A DNA stretch of 64,000 nucleotides from Halorubrum trapanicum (GTDB lineage Archaea; Halobacteriota; Halobacteria; Halobacteriales; Haloferacaceae), in contig NZ_JAGGKE010000005.1 of the NCBI RefSeq assembly GCF_017873555.1, positions 1 through 64,000 on the forward strand, read 5' to 3'. Of this stretch, positions 61,400-64,000 are shown piece by piece. The notes beneath the pieces were generated by a model. It had not been told where the DNA came from. It did not search any database and worked only from the letters and a program-made list of their open reading frames with translations. Position 1 is the stretch's first letter, and each line of letters opens with the position of its first letter. The translations under genes were made by a program, and so were the position numbers.

Positions 61400-62020
61400 A
61401 TGGAGACGCTTCCGACTGGGATCTCGGTGCTGGATCGACAGTTCGGCGGAGGGCTCCCGAGCGGTAGCGTCGTCGTGTTGAAGGCGAATCCCGACAGTCA
61501 GTCCGAGCTCATCCTGGACCGATTCGCCCGTATTCGCCGGTGTCGATACCTGACGACCGTTCGATCGGCCGGAGCGGTGGAGGCGGCGCTCAGCCTCGAC
61601 GGGGACGAGGAGACGACAGTTGAGACCACGGACGACGCCGGCGACCTCGACGAAGCGGCGGCGTTGACCGACGATCTCCCCGAAGGCGGGACGCTGATCG
61701 TCGACTCCGTGGAGCCGCTTGAGGCGGACGCGTCCCCGTCGACGTACGCCGAGTTCCTCGACGGGGTCCGGTCCCGCGTCGACGACGCCGGCGGCGTCGC
61801 GGTGCTCCACGCGCTTCGCGGCGGCGAGGATCCCCGAACGAGGCGGATCACGGAACAGGTCGCGGACGTCGTGTTCGATCTCCGCACCACCGTCACCGGA
61901 ACCGAAATCGCGAATCGCCTCGTCGTTTCCAAGTTCCGCGGCGGCGCCGCCCTCGAAGAGCCGCTGAAGCTAAAGCTCACCGACGAGGTCGCCGTCGACA
62001 CGAGCCGCGACATCGCCTGA
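61400..62020 (+). CDS. Degenerate RecA/KaiC-fold protein (HTR-like)
   Basis: This 206-residue protein begins METLPTGISVLDRQFGGGLPSGSVVVLKANPDSQSELILDRF. The motif aligns with the Walker A region of KaiC/RadA ATPases, but the GxxGxGKT is replaced by ANPDSQSE, so ATP binding is probably lost. A Walker B-like LIVDSVEPL follows. Many haloarchaeal genes of this type exist. ATG 61400 is chosen; ATG 61280, which overlaps the MinD-like gene, would add 40 residues and is a plausible alternative. The role may be to bind the MinD-like partner. Confidence 0.85.
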   Translation: METLPTGISVLDRQFGGGLPSGSVVVLKANPDSQSELILDRFARIRRCRYLTTVRSAGAVEAALSLDGDEETTVETTDDAGDLDEAAALTDDLPEGGTLIVDSVEPLEADASPSTYAEFLDGVRSRVDDAGGVAVLHALRGGEDPRTRRITEQVADVVFDLRTTVTGTEIANRLVVSKFRGGAALEEPLKLKLTDEVAVDTSRDIA

Positions 62021-62058
62021 ATCGGTCCAACGTCCTCGCGGCTGGCTCAGTTCTCGGG

Positions 62059-62319
62059 TTAGACTACGGCGGAAACGACCAGCACGACGCCACCTACGGC
62101 GGCCGCCACGATCGCCCAGTTTCGCGCGGTGTCGAACGCTCCGTACGGGCCGCCCTTCCGCGAGAAGAGGTACAGCGCGTAGACGGCGAGCGGCGTCAGC
62201 GCCGGGAGCGTCGCGACCGAGACGAGACCGGTGAAACTCGACAGCAGCGCGACCGCGACCGTCGTCGCGCCCGCGGCCGCGGCGACGAGCGCGTCCTCGC
62301 GTGCCCGTTCGATCTCCAT
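62059..62319 (-). CDS. Small two-helix membrane protein
   Basis: This 86-residue protein starts MEIERAREDALVAAAAGATT and has three hydrophobic stretches (about 10-31, 37-52 and 68-86) with a basic FSRKGG loop. ATG 62319 fits; the longer antisense frame reads through the FKBP gene in a different frame and is rejected. It lies between convergent and divergent neighbours. Function unknown. Confidence 0.75.
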   Translation of the reverse strand: MEIERAREDALVAAAAGATTVAVALLSSFTGLVSVATLPALTPLAVYALYLFSRKGGPYGAFDTARNWAIVAAAVGGVVLVVSAVV

Positions 62320-62471
62320 ACCCTGTCTGGACGGGTCGGCGGGCAAAAGGGATCTGTTCGGCGGTCGGATCGACTCGTCGGGCGGAGACGAACGCGGATC
62401 CGACCGAACGCGGTCGCTCCGCGCGACGCGAAAAACGGAAAAATGCGAAGACCGGTAGACGGCGAGGTCGG

Positions 62472-63404
62472 TTACTCCTCGTCGATCTCGTCGACGATCT
62501 CGTCGGCGTCGACGTCGACGTCTTCGAGCGCCTCCTCGATGTCGACGTCGCCGGCGCCGCCGCCCATGCCGCCCATCATGCCGCCGAGACCGCCCATGCC
62601 GCCGCCCTCGATGACCTCCTCGACGACCACGCGGTCGAGGTCGAGGCGGCTCATGAGGTCCTGGGCGATCTGCTGTTTCTGGAACATCCACTGCTGGTTC
62701 ATCTGCATCGCCTGCGTCGCAGTGACGTAGAGGACGTCCTTCTCGACTTCCTCGGTCTCGACGGTCTCCTCGCCGTCGTCGTCCTCGGTGACGGTCTCCT
62801 CCTCCTCGGTGACCGTCTCGATGCGGACCTCCGGCGCCTCCTGGAGGTACATACCGAGCATGCCGGCGGCCTGCTGTTCGCGGTCGTCGATGGCTTCGAG
62901 GATCTCGTACTCGTACTCGAGATCCTCGCCGGCCAGCGGGTGGTTGAAGTCGACGCGGGCGCGGCCGCCGATGATCGTTTCGAGGTGGCCCTGGCGGTTG
63001 TCGATCTGGATCTGCGCGCCGGGGTAGCGGTCGTCCTCGGGGATCTTGTCGGCCTTGACCGTCTCGACCTCGTCGGGGTCGTACTCGCCGAAGGCGTCCT
63101 CGGCGGGGACGTCGACCGTGCCCTCGTCGCCGACGGAGCCGCCGACGAACGCCTCCTCGACGGAGGGGAACACGTGGCCGGCGCCGAGCGCGATGATGCG
63201 CGGCTCGAAGTCGTACTCGTCGACGTCGATCTCGGCCTCCTCGGCCGTCTCCTTGTCGGTCGTGTCGATGACGCGATCGTCGTCGGCCGTTCGGATCGTG
63301 TACGCGACGCGGACGAAGTCGCCGTCTTCGAGTCCGTCTGCGTCGGTCTCGGTCTCGGTCTCCTCGGCCTCGTCGGCCGCGTCCGCTTGCTCCTGATCGC
63401 TCAT
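62472..63404 (-). CDS. FKBP-type peptidyl-prolyl isomerase (SlyD-like)
   Basis: This 310-residue protein has an acidic N-terminus (residues 1-25), an FKBP domain (about 28-185, with DFVRVAYTIRTADD, ALGAGHVFPSVEEAFVGGSVGDEGTV and the inserted chaperone flap before GGRARVDFNHPLAGEDLEY), and a long C-terminal part with the Gly/Met-rich GGGMGGLGGMMGGMGGG segment and an acidic end. It catalyses prolyl isomerisation and acts as a chaperone. It is divergent from the CYTH gene. Confidence 0.94.
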   Translation of the reverse strand: MSDQEQADAADEAEETETETDADGLEDGDFVRVAYTIRTADDDRVIDTTDKETAEEAEIDVDEYDFEPRIIALGAGHVFPSVEEAFVGGSVGDEGTVDVPAEDAFGEYDPDEVETVKADKIPEDDRYPGAQIQIDNRQGHLETIIGGRARVDFNHPLAGEDLEYEYEILEAIDDREQQAAGMLGMYLQEAPEVRIETVTEEEETVTEDDDGEETVETEEVEKDVLYVTATQAMQMNQQWMFQKQQIAQDLMSRLDLDRVVVEEVIEGGGMGGLGGMMGGMGGGAGDVDIEEALEDVDVDADEIVDEIDEE

Positions 63405-63580
63405 ACCTGAAGGTCACCTGTTACACCCTTAAGAAGCACGGTTCGGCCCGAAGGCCGCCGACGAACCGGAGACAGCGGCGGTTGGGCGGTTGACGCGCCG
63501 CCGCGCGGAACTCGGCAGTCCGTTTCCGGTCCACGTGGAGTCCCGCGTCCCTTTTGAACGCGCCGGGCGCACGCCCTGCC

Positions 63581-64000
63581 ATGTACGAAGTCGAGATCAA
63601 AGTTCCGGCCGAACTCGACGCGACGCGGGAGCGCCTCCGCGAGGCCGGCGCCGAGCGCGTCGACGCCCGCCGACAGCGCGACACCTACTACGACGCGCCG
63701 CACCGCGAGTTCGCCGAGACCGACGAGGCGCTCCGGATCCGGCGCGAAACGCCGCTGGCGGAGGGCGTGGAGTCGCCGCCGGAAGACGACTCCGACGCGG
63801 CGGCGACGGTCACCTACAAGGGACCGCTCCTCGACGAGGCCTCGAAGACGCGCGCCGAACACGAGACGGGCGTCGACGACGGTGAGGCCCTCGCGGCGGT
63901 CTTCTCGGGGCTGGGCTTCGAACCGGCCGCGACGGTCGAGAAGCGCCGGGAGTTCTGGTCGTACGACGGGTTCACGGTGACGCTCGACGCCGTCACCGGG
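63581..64000 (+). CDS. cyaB: CYTH domain protein, class IV adenylate cyclase type (partial)
   Basis: Open to the window end; 140 codons are visible. It begins MYEVEIKVPAEL with the signature ExExK (residues 3-7) of the CYTH fold and continues with RQRDTYYDAPHREFAETDEALRIRRE and TVTYKGPLLDEASKTRAEHE, whose Arg/Lys and Glu line the triphosphate tunnel. The family acts on ATP (cyclase) or thiamine triphosphate, and archaeal members are usually called CyaB-like. The C-terminal end lies outside the window. It was read directly from the bases. Confidence 0.85.
   Translation, partial: MYEVEIKVPAELDATRERLREAGAERVDARRQRDTYYDAPHREFAETDEALRIRRETPLAEGVESPPEDDSDAAATVTYKGPLLDEASKTRAEHETGVDDGEALAAVFSGLGFEPAATVEKRREFWSYDGFTVTLDAVTG

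Noticed and set aside
62059-63417. 452-residue frame containing both a small membrane protein and an antisense tract
   Set aside because: Only the last 86 residues look coding; the upstream part is a shadow of the FKBP gene.

Overview
The window is a 64 kb piece of a haloarchaeal chromosome, most likely Halorubrum or a close relative. The evidence is the high GC content, strongly acidic proteins, many Halobacteria-only small families, Tat lipoproteins, TATA boxes about 25-30 bases upstream of start codons (leaderless genes), a tRNA-Trp with a long guide-type intron, and an initiator tRNA beginning with A1-U72. Almost all of it is ordinary, dense core genome.

Layout. 0-8.7 kb: superoxide dismutase, pirin, an acetyltransferase, an epimerase, and a cytochrome c oxidase operon (subunit II followed by a fused subunit I+III). 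8.7-13.9 kb: an RND exporter and a secreted CARDB-type partner, divergent from a TetR regulator with a clear palindromic operator. 13.9-27.7 kb: HD hydrolase, cation diffusion facilitator, DUF2071, glutamate dehydrogenase, a PH-domain protein pair, acyl-CoA dehydrogenase, squalene/phytoene synthase, a Hel308-like helicase, a HalX response regulator and IMP dehydrogenase. 28-32.2 kb: small Halobacteria-only genes, intron-containing tRNA-Trp, and a 2.3 kb AT-rich insertion bounded by a copy of the tRNA 3' end. 32.2-48 kb: a beta-propeller lipoprotein, an XRE regulator with a membrane partner, a bactofilin-like protein, RNase H-like nuclease, a hydrolase-membrane fusion, SRAP, methyltransferase, prephenate dehydrogenase, MFS carrier, DsbA-like protein and acyl-CoA synthetase. 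48-64 kb: initiator tRNA next to the aIF2 beta gene, an M24 peptidase homologue, an XPD/DinG-type helicase, HAD and SLOG proteins, MetE-like methyltransferase, a ribbon-helix-helix pair, an AbrB/PIN toxin-antitoxin pair, Dph2, YlbF, a MinD-like ATPase followed by a degenerate RecA-fold protein, FKBP isomerase, and a truncated CYTH protein.

The least explained material is non-coding. A dispersed repeat family occurs three times (about 1-290, 16537-16980 and, inverted, 57010-57320). Copies 2 and 3 lie between convergent 3' ends. Copies 1 and 2 can form a long stem in which at least two base pairs differ by compensatory changes. They are followed by units of about 57 bp that each carry a TATA-like box. 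Copy 3 is joined to a run of eight perfect stem-loops, six of them with three-base loops, with different stem sequences and roughly 23-base spacing. A closely related hairpin has inserted in frame into the acyl-CoA dehydrogenase gene. Together these suggest a mobile, structure-conserved element or RNA family that should be examined genome-wide.

All family names are from recognition of the sequence by eye; no searches were run.
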